The position numbers were made by a program, and so were the translations under genes. The notes under the pieces were generated by a model, which had not been told where the DNA came from, did not search any database, and saw only the letters and a list, made by a program, of their open reading frames with translations. A DNA stretch of 5,402 nucleotides from a bacterium. GTDB taxonomy: Bacteria > RBG-13-66-14. How positions within the stretch are numbered: position 1 is the first letter of the stretch; each line of letters begins with the position of its first letter. Below, one piece after another: positions 1 to 5,402 of the stretch. The DNA lies in contig JAPLSK010000055.1 in assembly GCA_026398675.1 (NCBI GenBank), forward strand, positions 1 through 5,402, written 5' to 3'.

Positions 1-1860
1 GGCCAAAGCCAGAAGGAGCAGCGGGTCAACCCCGAAGACCTCCCCCGCCTTTTCGGCGTCCTCGAGGTACGTAAGCGGGTATGCGAGGGAGAGGACCCAC
101 AGACCTCCGGGCTCGTCACCGACCAGGGCGCGGGAGGCGTACTCGATTTCGGGACGGACGTCGTAGTCGCCCACCTCGTAGCCGCGCCGGGCGCAGGCCA
201 AGGCCAGCCACGCTTCGGCCTCGGAATCGTCGCTGCGGTAACGGGCCAGAACTCCGGCGTAGGCGTTGAAGAGCGCGTCGTCGGCCGCGCTCGCGAGCGC
301 CAGAAGCAGGTCCAGCTCCTCGTCCCCGGGTCGGGAATACAAAAGGTCGGCGAGGCCGCCTCGGGGGGCTAATCCCTCCGGTTCGGGCGCGAGCCACCAC
401 TCGACGCCGCGGATTGGAAGCTCGTAGAAGGGATAGGCCCAGTTGTAAGCCGGCGGCACGGAACCGTTTCCCGCCAGTTCCTCCATCCTCGGCCGCCAGT
501 ACTCCACATGGTAACTGTATTCGGAGTCGTCCCCGGTCTGGGCGAAGGCCTCCGCCGCCTGGGCCCACTCGCCATCCTTCGCGCGGATGGTGGCCAACCG
601 CCAGGCGGCGCGCGCCCGCTCCTTGCCGGAGAGCCCCCCGGCCAGCGCGTCGGCGTACAACCGGGCGGCCTCGTAAGGGTCGGACGTGCGCCGCAGGTTG
701 GCCCGGTAGAAACAAGCCTTGGCCACGGCCTCGCCCGCGTCACGTTCGAGGTACGTTCCGGCCAACTCCGGCGGGACCGTCGTCTCGGTCACTCGGGACC
801 ACTGCTCTTCCGCGGCCTCGCGCCGGTCCCGGCTCAGTTCGGTCACACCGGAGTAGAGGCGCGCCAGGCCGGAATAAGACGGGTCGTCGAACAGCTCGGC
901 GTACTGGGCCAGCGCCTGGCGCGGACGGCCGATGGCGTGCTCGTACTCCCCCTTGAGGAGGTAGACCGCCGGCGAGAGGGTGAGCCCGTCAATCGCCCTC
1001 GCCGCGAGCCCCGTGTTCCCCACCTCGAGCGCCAGGGCCGCCAGGCGGGGCAGCTCTTCGGCGGGGCAGCGCTTCAGGTCGCCGAGGAAGGCGAAGGCCT
1101 CCCTAGGGGCGTAGAGGGCCAGCTCCCAGGCCGCGTCGCGAGAATCCAGAAGCTGGCGGGCCTGGATGAGCCACACGGTCAGATCCATCCAGGGCGGCGA
1201 GCCGACCTCCACCTCGCCCCGCATGCGCTCCAGCTCGTTGGCGAGCCCCAATCCGCCGCCGGCCTCTCGGCAAGCGGCGAGGTATTGCGGAAAAACGAGG
1301 GGGCGCAACGCGGGGGTCGCCAGGCGCCAGGCCTTCTCCAGGGCCGACCGGCGCAATTCGGTCTCGTCGTAGCCGTCGAGCTCCCCGGCGCGCACCAGGG
1401 AAGCGACGGATCCCAGGGCGCCATCTCCGACCGTTTCCAGCCGCGCCAGCCCCTCGTCGGAAAAGCCTTCCGCTAAAAGCGCGATGCCGTAGCCGAGTTC
1501 CAAGACGGGGTCCTCCCCCGGCGGTGGGGCGTTGTCCGGAGTGAGGCGCACCTTGCCGGAGACGGCTAGGCGGACCCGTTGCAGACGCGCCGCGGCGGAG
1601 TCCAGGCCGGCGAGGAGCGAGTCCGCCCGGGTCGGGTCGTTGTCGGAGAGGGCCAGCTGGGCCTCGGCGTACACGCACTCGGGCGAATTTTTTGGTAAAT
1701 CCGCCACCAATTCATGCGCGCGCTCGGGCAAGCCGGCCGCGAGGTACTCCACCGGCCCCGGCGCCGGAAACCGCCCGATCAGCCCCTTCAGCCCCTCGGG
1801 CGGGGAACAGGCCAGGCTAAGGGCGAGCAGTACGCCCGGCAAGTATTTCAGCCATCTCAT
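1..1860 (-). CDS. Probable soluble lytic murein transglycosylase (Slt70-like) lipoprotein, 3' truncated by window edge
   Basis: This is an open frame of 620 codons, translated without a break from ATG at 1860 to position 1, where the window cuts it. The N-terminus (MRWLKYLPGVLLALSLAC) has two basic residues, a hydrophobic run and a Cys at residue 18, so it looks like a lipoprotein signal peptide. The -3 residue is Ser rather than the usual Leu. Residues of about 40-580 are Ala/Leu/Glu-rich and helical, with TPR-like pieces (for example 298-345 and 396-445), as in the ring-shaped superhelical domain of Slt70. At 594-620 the protein enters the start of an SLT domain: a YPLTYLE segment, then VFGVDPLLLLALA, the helix that normally precedes the catalytic Glu of the RQES motif. 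That Glu lies outside the window. Family role: cleaving the MurNAc-GlcNAc bond of peptidoglycan to leave 1,6-anhydro ends. The start overlaps the upstream methyltransferase gene by 44 nt. A GGTGAG sits 7 nt before the ATG, and later starts would lose the signal peptide. A generic TPR lipoprotein is the alternative. Confidence 0.75.
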   Translation of the reverse strand, partial: MRWLKYLPGVLLALSLACSPPEGLKGLIGRFPAPGPVEYLAAGLPERAHELVADLPKNSPECVYAEAQLALSDNDPTRADSLLAGLDSAAARLQRVRLAVSGKVRLTPDNAPPPGEDPVLELGYGIALLAEGFSDEGLARLETVGDGALGSVASLVRAGELDGYDETELRRSALEKAWRLATPALRPLVFPQYLAACREAGGGLGLANELERMRGEVEVGSPPWMDLTVWLIQARQLLDSRDAAWELALYAPREAFAFLGDLKRCPAEELPRLAALALEVGNTGLAARAIDGLTLSPAVYLLKGEYEHAIGRPRQALAQYAELFDDPSYSGLARLYSGVTELSRDRREAAEEQWSRVTETTVPPELAGTYLERDAGEAVAKACFYRANLRRTSDPYEAARLYADALAGGLSGKERARAAWRLATIRAKDGEWAQAAEAFAQTGDDSEYSYHVEYWRPRMEELAGNGSVPPAYNWAYPFYELPIRGVEWWLAPEPEGLAPRGGLADLLYSRPGDEELDLLLALASAADDALFNAYAGVLARYRSDDSEAEAWLALACARRGYEVGDYDVRPEIEYASRALVGDEPGGLWVLSLAYPLTYLEDAEKAGEVFGVDPLLLLALA

Positions 1861-2548
1861 CGGTGTACTCACCGTCGGCCCCGTGGGTGAGAAGGGGTGA
1901 AAGGACGTCCAGATCTACTCCGCCCCCCTTCGTCGCTTCCAGGAGGACGAGCCGCGCCGGTCGGTCCGGCCCGGGGTGGACCAGGCGCATCCGCTTCGGT
2001 TCCAGCCGCCTCGACCGTAGCTCCGCCACGAGCTCGGCCAGCCGTCGGGCCGTGTAAATCAGCGTAAGCGCGCCACCGTCGGCGAGGAGCAGTCGCGCCG
2101 CGTCCAAGAAGTCGCCCAGGCCAGAGTAAACCTCCCGGCGGGCGGCATCCCGGGTCGCATCCGGGCTCCGTCGGCCGTCGGAGTGGGCGCGGTAGGGCGG
2201 GTTGGCGATGACGCGGTCGAAGCGGCCCGGTTCGCCAAGTTCCTGCCGGCGGCGCAGGTCGCCCGTTTGAACCGTGAGCGGAAAACCACCCATCCGCGCG
2301 TTCAGCTCGGCGAGGCTGGCCAGTTCGCGCTGGATTTCAATCCCCCAGGCCGCGGGGGATTTCCCCAGGTACAGGGCGGCCAGAGACGCAGCCCCGTTGC
2401 CCAGACCGAGCTCGGCGAGGGGCCCGTCGCCGGGAGCGAGGAAATCCGCCAGAAGAACGGCGTCCACGCTGGTCCGCGGACCGGCGCCCGGCTGGCGGAG
2501 CCTGAGAGCCCCGTGGAAGAGTGTGAATGTCTCGGTGAAGTTCGCCAT
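1817..2548 (-). CDS. trmN: tRNA1(Val) (adenine37-N6)-methyltransferase family protein (TrmN6/YfiC-like)
   Basis: This 243-residue class I SAM-dependent methyltransferase has the usual length for the family. The N-terminal part has the family pattern around SVDAVLLADF (27-36). An SAM-binding motif I variant, ELGLGNGAAS (46-55), is followed by the acidic motif II residue E71 in GIEIQREL. The catalytic N-P-P-Y is at 116-119 in VIANPPYR, typical of enzymes that methylate an exocyclic amino group. YfiC of E. coli makes m6A37 in tRNA1(Val). The exact substrate here is inferred from family resemblance, and other N6-adenine RNA or protein N5-glutamine methyltransferases share NPPY. The ATG at 2548 is preceded only by a poor G-rich SD, but no other in-frame start is nearby and the N-terminus fits the family. 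A promoter lies upstream at 2579-2607. The last 44 nt overlap the start of the lipoprotein gene, so the two are probably co-transcribed and translationally coupled. Confidence 0.85.
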   Translation of the reverse strand: MANFTETFTLFHGALRLRQPGAGPRTSVDAVLLADFLAPGDGPLAELGLGNGAASLAALYLGKSPAAWGIEIQRELASLAELNARMGGFPLTVQTGDLRRRQELGEPGRFDRVIANPPYRAHSDGRRSPDATRDAARREVYSGLGDFLDAARLLLADGGALTLIYTARRLAELVAELRSRRLEPKRMRLVHPGPDRPARLVLLEATKGGGVDLDVLSPLLTHGADGEYTDEMAEILAGRTARP

Positions 2549-2578
2549 CCCCCGGGCCCCGAAGCGGTTCCGGGCTTG

Positions 2579-2607
2579 ATTGTAGCAACGCGACTCCCGC
2601 CCGGCAA
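2579..2607 (-). promoter_or_regulatory. Sigma70-like promoter for the methyltransferase-lipoprotein operon
   Basis: Read on the minus strand, TTGCCG (2607-2602, 4 of 6 to TTGACA) is followed after exactly 17 nt by TACAAT (2584-2579, 5 of 6 to TATAAT). The predicted transcript would start near 2572, leaving a leader of about 24 nt before the ATG at 2548. The spacing, match and position are good for a housekeeping promoter. The call rests on motif match only. Confidence 0.6.
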
Positions 2608-2621
2608 GGCCGGTGACCCCT

Positions 2622-2651
2622 TTGACGGCGAAGAGCCCGCTGTGCTAAGCT
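2622..2651 (+). promoter_or_regulatory. Possible sigma70-like promoter for the rightward gene group
   Basis: TTGACG (2622-2627, 5 of 6 to the -35 consensus) is followed after 18 nt by TAAGCT (2646-2651, 3 of 6), which is preceded by TGC and so resembles an extended -10 (TGn). The expected start is near 2658, about 36 nt before the ATG at 2694. The weak -10 keeps confidence moderate. It lies in GC-rich sequence like the host genes, not in the AT-rich segment that follows. Confidence 0.45.
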
Positions 2652-2683
2652 CACCCAAAGATGCGAAGCGTGGAAGCCTGATT

Positions 2684-2687
2684 GGAG
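2684..2687 (+). promoter_or_regulatory. Ribosome binding site that decides the start of the HARE-HTH gene
   Basis: GGAG at 2684-2687 stands 6 nt before the ATG at 2694, which is ideal spacing. The frame could be extended to a TTG at 2682, but that codon touches the SD itself and would have no SD of its own. ATG 2694 is therefore preferred. Confidence 0.65.
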
Positions 2688-2693
2688 AAACTG

Positions 2694-3662
2694 ATGGCCG
2701 CTTACTCTTTTCTTGATCTGGCTGAAGATGTATTAAAAGTATCTTCGAAACCTCTGACCTTCCAAGAAATTTGGCAGATTGGGAAGGATAAAGGTCTCGT
2801 CAATAAAATCAAGACGACCGGTAAAACACCATGGCAGAGCCTTGGCGCGCAACTATACGTAGACGTACGAGATAATAAAGACTCTCTTTTCATCAAGGTG
2901 GGCAAACGACCAGCACGGTTTTTTTTGAATAATAGAGCCGCCGATCTCAACCAGGATATCGTTAAGGATATTGAAAATGAAGAGACAAAGAAGAAGGAGA
3001 AAAACACCGAATATTCAGAGCGCGATCTCCATCCACTTTTAACTTACTTCGTGTACGCTAACACAACTTTCAACCGTGGTCGATCAATCTTGACCAAGAC
3101 TATAAATCACGAGAAATCAAAGCGTTCTGGATATAATAGCTGGATATACCCCGATATAGTAGGTTTTTACTTGCCAATCGAGGACTGGCTGCCGGAAGTA
3201 ATTGAGTTCAATCGGATGTCAGACAATAATTCCATTCGCTTATTCTCTTTTGAGTTGAAAAAGAGCCTTACAAAAGTAAATTACAGGGAATCATACTTTC
3301 AAGCTGTTTCTAACTCATCTTGGGCACACGAAGGGTATCTTGTTGCGGCAGATATACTACAAGACGACGACTTTCTTTCCGAATTGGAGCGTCTTTCATC
3401 TTCATTTGGAATTGGTATCATCCACCTTGATCTGAAAGATATTGACAGTTCTAGCATTCTTTATCCTGCCCGCAGCAGAGATTTTCTAGATTGGGAAACA
3501 ATAAACAAATTGTGCGAGCAAAACACGGATTTTAAAAAGTTCCTTAAGGATGTTAAAATTGATTTTGAATCCAAGCGATTACATGGGAATGAATTCGACG
3601 ATGTAATAAAGGACCCATATAAGCACATTAAGTATAAACTCAAGATCGAGCAAGATACTTGA
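2694..3662 (+). CDS. HrgA-like protein: HARE-HTH domain fused to a PD-(D/E)XK-like nuclease domain
   Basis: The protein has 322 residues from ATG 2694 (numbering used here). Residues of about 4-80 form a HARE-HTH domain, a winged-helix fold found in ASXL proteins, RNA polymerase delta and restriction enzymes. Its signature pieces are PLTFQEIWQIGKDKGL, GKTPWQSLGAQLYVDVRDN and a closing ARFFL. A charged linker (about 85-106, Lys/Glu-rich) leads to a C-terminal domain starting near RDLHPLLTYFVYAN (110-123). That domain contains P153-D154, then E187-L188-K189 in FSFELKKSL, spaced 33 residues apart as in PD-(D/E)XK nucleases, then Q203 in YFQAVSNSSWAHEGYLV. I recognise the whole as the HrgA/COG2958 family; hrgA of Helicobacter pylori occupies the place of a restriction gene in some strains. 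Nuclease activity and DNA target are inferred. No methyltransferase partner is visible. The gene is strongly AT-rich against its neighbours, which suggests horizontal transfer. The stop is 46 nt before the fumarase gene start, with no terminator seen. Confidence 0.8.
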   Translation: MAAYSFLDLAEDVLKVSSKPLTFQEIWQIGKDKGLVNKIKTTGKTPWQSLGAQLYVDVRDNKDSLFIKVGKRPARFFLNNRAADLNQDIVKDIENEETKKKEKNTEYSERDLHPLLTYFVYANTTFNRGRSILTKTINHEKSKRSGYNSWIYPDIVGFYLPIEDWLPEVIEFNRMSDNNSIRLFSFELKKSLTKVNYRESYFQAVSNSSWAHEGYLVAADILQDDDFLSELERLSSSFGIGIIHLDLKDIDSSSILYPARSRDFLDWETINKLCEQNTDFKKFLKDVKIDFESKRLHGNEFDDVIKDPYKHIKYKLKIEQDT

Positions 3663-3700
3663 GCGGACGTATAAAATCGCACTGCCGATTATTCTTAAAC

Positions 3701-3705
3701 GGAGG
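3701..3705 (+). promoter_or_regulatory. Shine-Dalgarno close to the fumarase beta start
   Basis: GGAGG at 3701-3705 continues into GTGATG, so the stretch nearly matches the longer anti-SD complement (GGAGGTGAT). It lies only 3 nt before ATG 3709 and overlaps no other good start. GTG 3706 directly abuts it, and ATG 3721, which matches the usual family N-terminus (MIELTTPL), is 15 nt away. ATG 3709 is the best compromise. Confidence 0.5.
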
Positions 3706-3708
3706 GTG

Positions 3709-4278
3709 ATGAGCGACGGCATGATCGAGCTGACGACCCCGCTGACCGAAAAAACGGCCCGCGGCCTTAAGGCCGGCGACCGGGTCCGGCTCTCCGGAAT
3801 CGTTTACACCGGTCGGGACGCCGCCCACGCCCGTCTGATCGAGCTATTGGAGAAGGGGGAGAAGCTGCCCTTCCCGCCCGAGGGCGCCGTCATCTACTAC
3901 GTGGGGCCCGCTCCGGCCAAGCCGCCGCGCCCCATCGGCTCCGCCGGCCCGACCACCTCCTACCGGATGGATTCCTACACCCCGCCGCTGTTGAAGGCCG
4001 GGGTGCGGGGGATGATCGGCAAGGGGCTGCGGGGGGAGAACGTTGTCGAGGCGATGAAAAAGCACGGAGCCGTTTACTTCGCCGCCATCGGCGGGGCCGC
4101 CGCGCTCATCTCCAAGTCCATCCTCTCCGCCGAGGTCATCGCTTACGAGGACCTCGGCCCCGAGGCCATCCGCCGTCTCGAGGTCAAGGACTTCCCCCTG
4201 GTCGTGGCCCAGGATTCCCACGGGCGCAGCGCCTACGAGGACGGCAAGCGGAAGTACCGCTCCATCGAGACGGTTTGA
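3709..4278 (+). CDS. Class I (Fe-S) fumarate hydratase, beta subunit / C-terminal domain
   Basis: This 189-residue protein matches in full the beta subunit of the two-subunit, [4Fe-4S] class I fumarases and L(+)-tartrate dehydratases. These interconvert fumarate and (S)-malate (or dehydrate tartrate) in the cytoplasm. Visible family pieces are IELTTPLTE (6-14), LKAGDRVRLSGIVYTGRDAAH (20-40), GPTTSYRMD (80-88), MIGKG (102-106), KKHGAVYFAAIGGAAAL (117-133) and YEDLGPEAIRRLEV (146-159). The cluster cysteines belong to the alpha subunit, so none are expected here, but no alpha gene is in the window, although alpha normally lies directly upstream. Fumarate rather than tartrate as substrate is inferred from commonness. 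Composition returns to high GC at this gene. The true start may be ATG 3721, which would remove four residues. The gene may be expressed from the promoter before the HrgA-like gene. Confidence 0.9.
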   Translation: MSDGMIELTTPLTEKTARGLKAGDRVRLSGIVYTGRDAAHARLIELLEKGEKLPFPPEGAVIYYVGPAPAKPPRPIGSAGPTTSYRMDSYTPPLLKAGVRGMIGKGLRGENVVEAMKKHGAVYFAAIGGAAALISKSILSAEVIAYEDLGPEAIRRLEVKDFPLVVAQDSHGRSAYEDGKRKYRSIETV

Positions 4279-4305
4279 GCCCCCGACCCCCGAACGCACC
4301 CGACC

Positions 4306-4327
4306 CGGGACCCGGCGACGGGTCCCG
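4306..4327 (+). terminator. Strong GNRA-loop hairpin between fumarase beta and ymdB; possible terminator or attenuator
   Basis: A perfect 9-bp stem (CGGGACCCG at 4306-4314 with CGGGTCCCG at 4319-4327) closes a GCGA tetraloop of the stable GNRA class. It sits 28 nt after the fumarase stop and is followed only by TTAT, not a full T-tract. It could be a weak intrinsic terminator, a pause or attenuation site, or a stabilising element at the 3' end of the upstream message. The structure is plain in the sequence; the function is not settled. Confidence 0.5.
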
Positions 4328-4357
4328 TTATCGTACCGCACCCCGCGGAGGAACCCC

Positions 4358-5155
4358 ATGAGCCGCATCCTCTTCCTCGGCGACGTCATGGGCCGGCCGG
4401 GACGACTGGCGTTGAAAACGCACCTGCCCGCCGTCCTCACCGAATATTCCCCCGACCTCGTCATCGCCAACGTCGAGAACGCCGCCGGCGGGGCCGGTAT
4501 CAGCGCCAGGCCCCTGAGCGAGCTCAAGGGGCTCGGAATTGACGTCTTCACCTCGGGCAATCACGTCTGGGACAACCGCGAGGCCTACGCGCTCCTGGAG
4601 ACCGAACCGTTCCTCCTGCGACCGGCCAACTACCCGCCGGGGGTGCCGGGGAAAGGCGTCGCGGTGCGCGCCCCGGCGGACGGACGCGCCGGAATCGGCG
4701 TCATCAATCTCCAGGGACGGGTGTTCATGCGCGAGATTGACTGCCCCTTCCGCGCGGCCGACCGGGAAATCGAGGCCCTGCATAATTCCGGCGTGAACGC
4801 CATTTTCGTGGACTTCCACGCCGAGGCCACCAGCGAGAAAGAGGCGCTGGGGCGGTATCTCGACGGGCGCGTGACCGCCGTCATCGGCACCCACACCCAC
4901 GTCCAGACCGCCGACGGGCACATCCTGCCGGGCGGGACCGCCTACCTCTCCGACGCCGGGATGTGCGGCCCCACCGGGGGGGTCATCGGTGTCAAGGCCG
5001 AGAGCGTGGTGGGGCGATTTTTGAATGCCTTGCCCTTCCGCGCCGAGCCGGCCGGGGGGCCGGTCGCCCTCCGGGGCTGCGTGGTGGATTTCGATGAAAA
5101 GACCGGGCGAGCCCTCGCCATCGAGACCGTCAACCGCGAGGACGACGATGGGTAG
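4358..5155 (+). CDS. ymdB: YmdB-family metallophosphoesterase (2',3'-cyclic nucleotide phosphodiesterase)
   Basis: This 265-residue protein matches the YmdB/TIGR00282 family over its whole length. The dinuclear metal ligands of the family are all in place: D9 in FLGDVMGRPGR, E40 and N41 in VIANVENAAGG, N68 and H69 in TSGNHVWDN, H154 in VDFHAEATSEKEA, and H179 and H181 in VIGTHTHVQTADG. The tail piece SDAGMCGPTGGVIGV (198-212) is also typical. Bacillus subtilis YmdB hydrolyses 2',3'-cyclic nucleotides and affects biofilm and motility decisions; the role here is inferred from that family. GGAGG (4347-4351) lies 6 nt before the ATG, an excellent SD. The gene often sits beside the RNase Y gene, but that is not seen here. 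It follows fumarase beta after 79 nt that contain a hairpin, and its end overlaps the next gene by 8 nt, which implies coupling. Confidence 0.92.
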   Translation: MSRILFLGDVMGRPGRLALKTHLPAVLTEYSPDLVIANVENAAGGAGISARPLSELKGLGIDVFTSGNHVWDNREAYALLETEPFLLRPANYPPGVPGKGVAVRAPADGRAGIGVINLQGRVFMREIDCPFRAADREIEALHNSGVNAIFVDFHAEATSEKEALGRYLDGRVTAVIGTHTHVQTADGHILPGGTAYLSDAGMCGPTGGVIGVKAESVVGRFLNALPFRAEPAGGPVALRGCVVDFDEKTGRALAIETVNREDDDG

Positions 5156-5402
5156 GCGGATTCTGGTCGTGGGTGGGAACGCCGCGGGGCTCTCCGCCGC
5201 CGCACGAGCCAAGCGCGAGGATCCCCGCGCCGAGGTCGTCGTCCTCGAGGCCACAGATACCCCCGCCGTATCCAACTGCAACTTCTCCTATGTCCTCTCG
5301 GGCAGGGTGGAAAAACTCGGCCGGGTGCTGTCGCATCCGCCGGAATATTTTATGGAGCGCGGGGTTGACCTGCGCACCGGCGTGACCGTGACGGAAAATG
5401 AC
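5148..5402 (+). CDS. FAD-dependent pyridine nucleotide-disulfide oxidoreductase (CoA-disulfide reductase/NADH oxidase-like), 3' truncated by window edge
   Basis: Eighty-five codons are visible before the window ends. The N-terminus (MGRRILVVGGNAAGLSAAARA) is a Rossmann strand-loop-helix with the FAD-binding glycine pattern at G9-G10-N11-A12-A13-G14, followed by an acidic residue closing the second strand (E34 in VVVLEATD). C44 in SNCNFSYVLSG aligns with the redox-active Cys of CoA-disulfide reductases and NADH oxidases, whose usual context is NCGLPY, so the flanking residues are altered (N-F-S for G-L-P). The substrate cannot be told from this fragment. The ATG at 5148 lies inside the ymdB end (8-nt overlap), with GAGG at 5138-5141 six nt upstream, so translation is probably coupled to ymdB. 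Confidence 0.8.
   Translation, partial: MGRRILVVGGNAAGLSAAARAKREDPRAEVVVLEATDTPAVSNCNFSYVLSGRVEKLGRVLSHPPEYFMERGVDLRTGVTVTEND

Noticed and set aside
116..715. Minus-strand open frames at 116-715, 369-743 and 1103-1678
   Set aside because: They lie in other frames of the lipoprotein gene. Their products are Arg/Pro/Gly-rich and low in complexity, while the true frame has a signal peptide, helical repeats and the start of an SLT domain.
508..1476. Long plus-strand open frame (322 codons) opposite the lipoprotein gene
   Set aside because: It is a by-product of high GC content on the antisense of a continuous 620-codon coding frame. Its product is Gly/Arg/Pro-rich with no recognisable domain.
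2612..2618. GGTGACC palindrome in the divergent promoter region
   Set aside because: It has three-base arms only and is expected by chance in GC-rich DNA.
2702..3007. Minus-strand open frame with a hydrophobic N-terminus opposite the HARE-HTH domain
   Set aside because: The Phe/Ser-rich start is the antisense of a Lys/Glu-rich linker. It has no good SD and lies opposite a clearly recognised domain.
3670..3677. TATAAAAT as a possible -10 box before the fumarase gene
   Set aside because: No acceptable -35 lies 16-18 nt upstream, and such strings are expected in the AT-rich segment.
2660..3720. Direct or inverted repeats flanking the AT-rich gene as insertion scars
   Set aside because: Comparing about 2650-2700 with about 3660-3720 by eye gave only short, imperfect matches, so no target-site duplication or attachment site can be claimed.
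4328..5281. Minus-strand open frames at 3844-4560 and 4328-5281
   Set aside because: They are antisense to the well-supported fumarase beta and ymdB genes and have low-complexity composition and no family resemblance.

Overview
The window is bacterial DNA of high GC content with dense coding. It carries six protein genes in two back-to-back groups around a short promoter region at about 2549-2693. Nothing in it fixes the lineage. Classical SD sequences, a lipoprotein murein hydrolase and a two-subunit class I fumarase point to a GC-rich bacterium of free-living type. No rRNA, tRNA, IS element or CRISPR array was seen.

The leftward group (minus strand) is a TrmN6/YfiC-type tRNA (adenine-N6)-methyltransferase (2548 to 1817). 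It overlaps by 44 nt a long lipoprotein (1860 to beyond position 1) that I read as a soluble lytic transglycosylase of the Slt70 type. The second gene is cut off just where its catalytic SLT domain begins. A good sigma70-like promoter (2579-2607, 17-bp spacer) lies before the methyltransferase.

The rightward group starts with a clearly AT-rich gene (2694-3662). It encodes an N-terminal HARE-HTH domain joined to a PD-(D/E)XK-like nuclease domain, the HrgA/COG2958 family known from restriction-modification loci. Its composition (18-22 G+C per 60 bases in two sampled rows, against 38 per 60 in a row of the next gene) marks it as probably acquired. It is followed by the beta subunit of a class I fumarate hydratase (3709-4278) with no alpha subunit in the window. 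Next come a YmdB-type metallophosphoesterase (4358-5155) and the first 85 codons of a flavin-dependent disulfide-reductase-like oxidoreductase (5148 onward), which overlaps ymdB by 8 nt. A strong hairpin with a GNRA loop lies between the fumarase gene and ymdB.

The four rightward genes could be one transcript from a promoter at 2622-2651. That promoter sits in native GC-rich sequence and may have driven the fumarase gene before the nuclease gene arrived. The main item of interest is this nuclease gene: a solitary, foreign-looking predicted DNA-targeting protein placed precisely between a host promoter and a central-metabolism gene.
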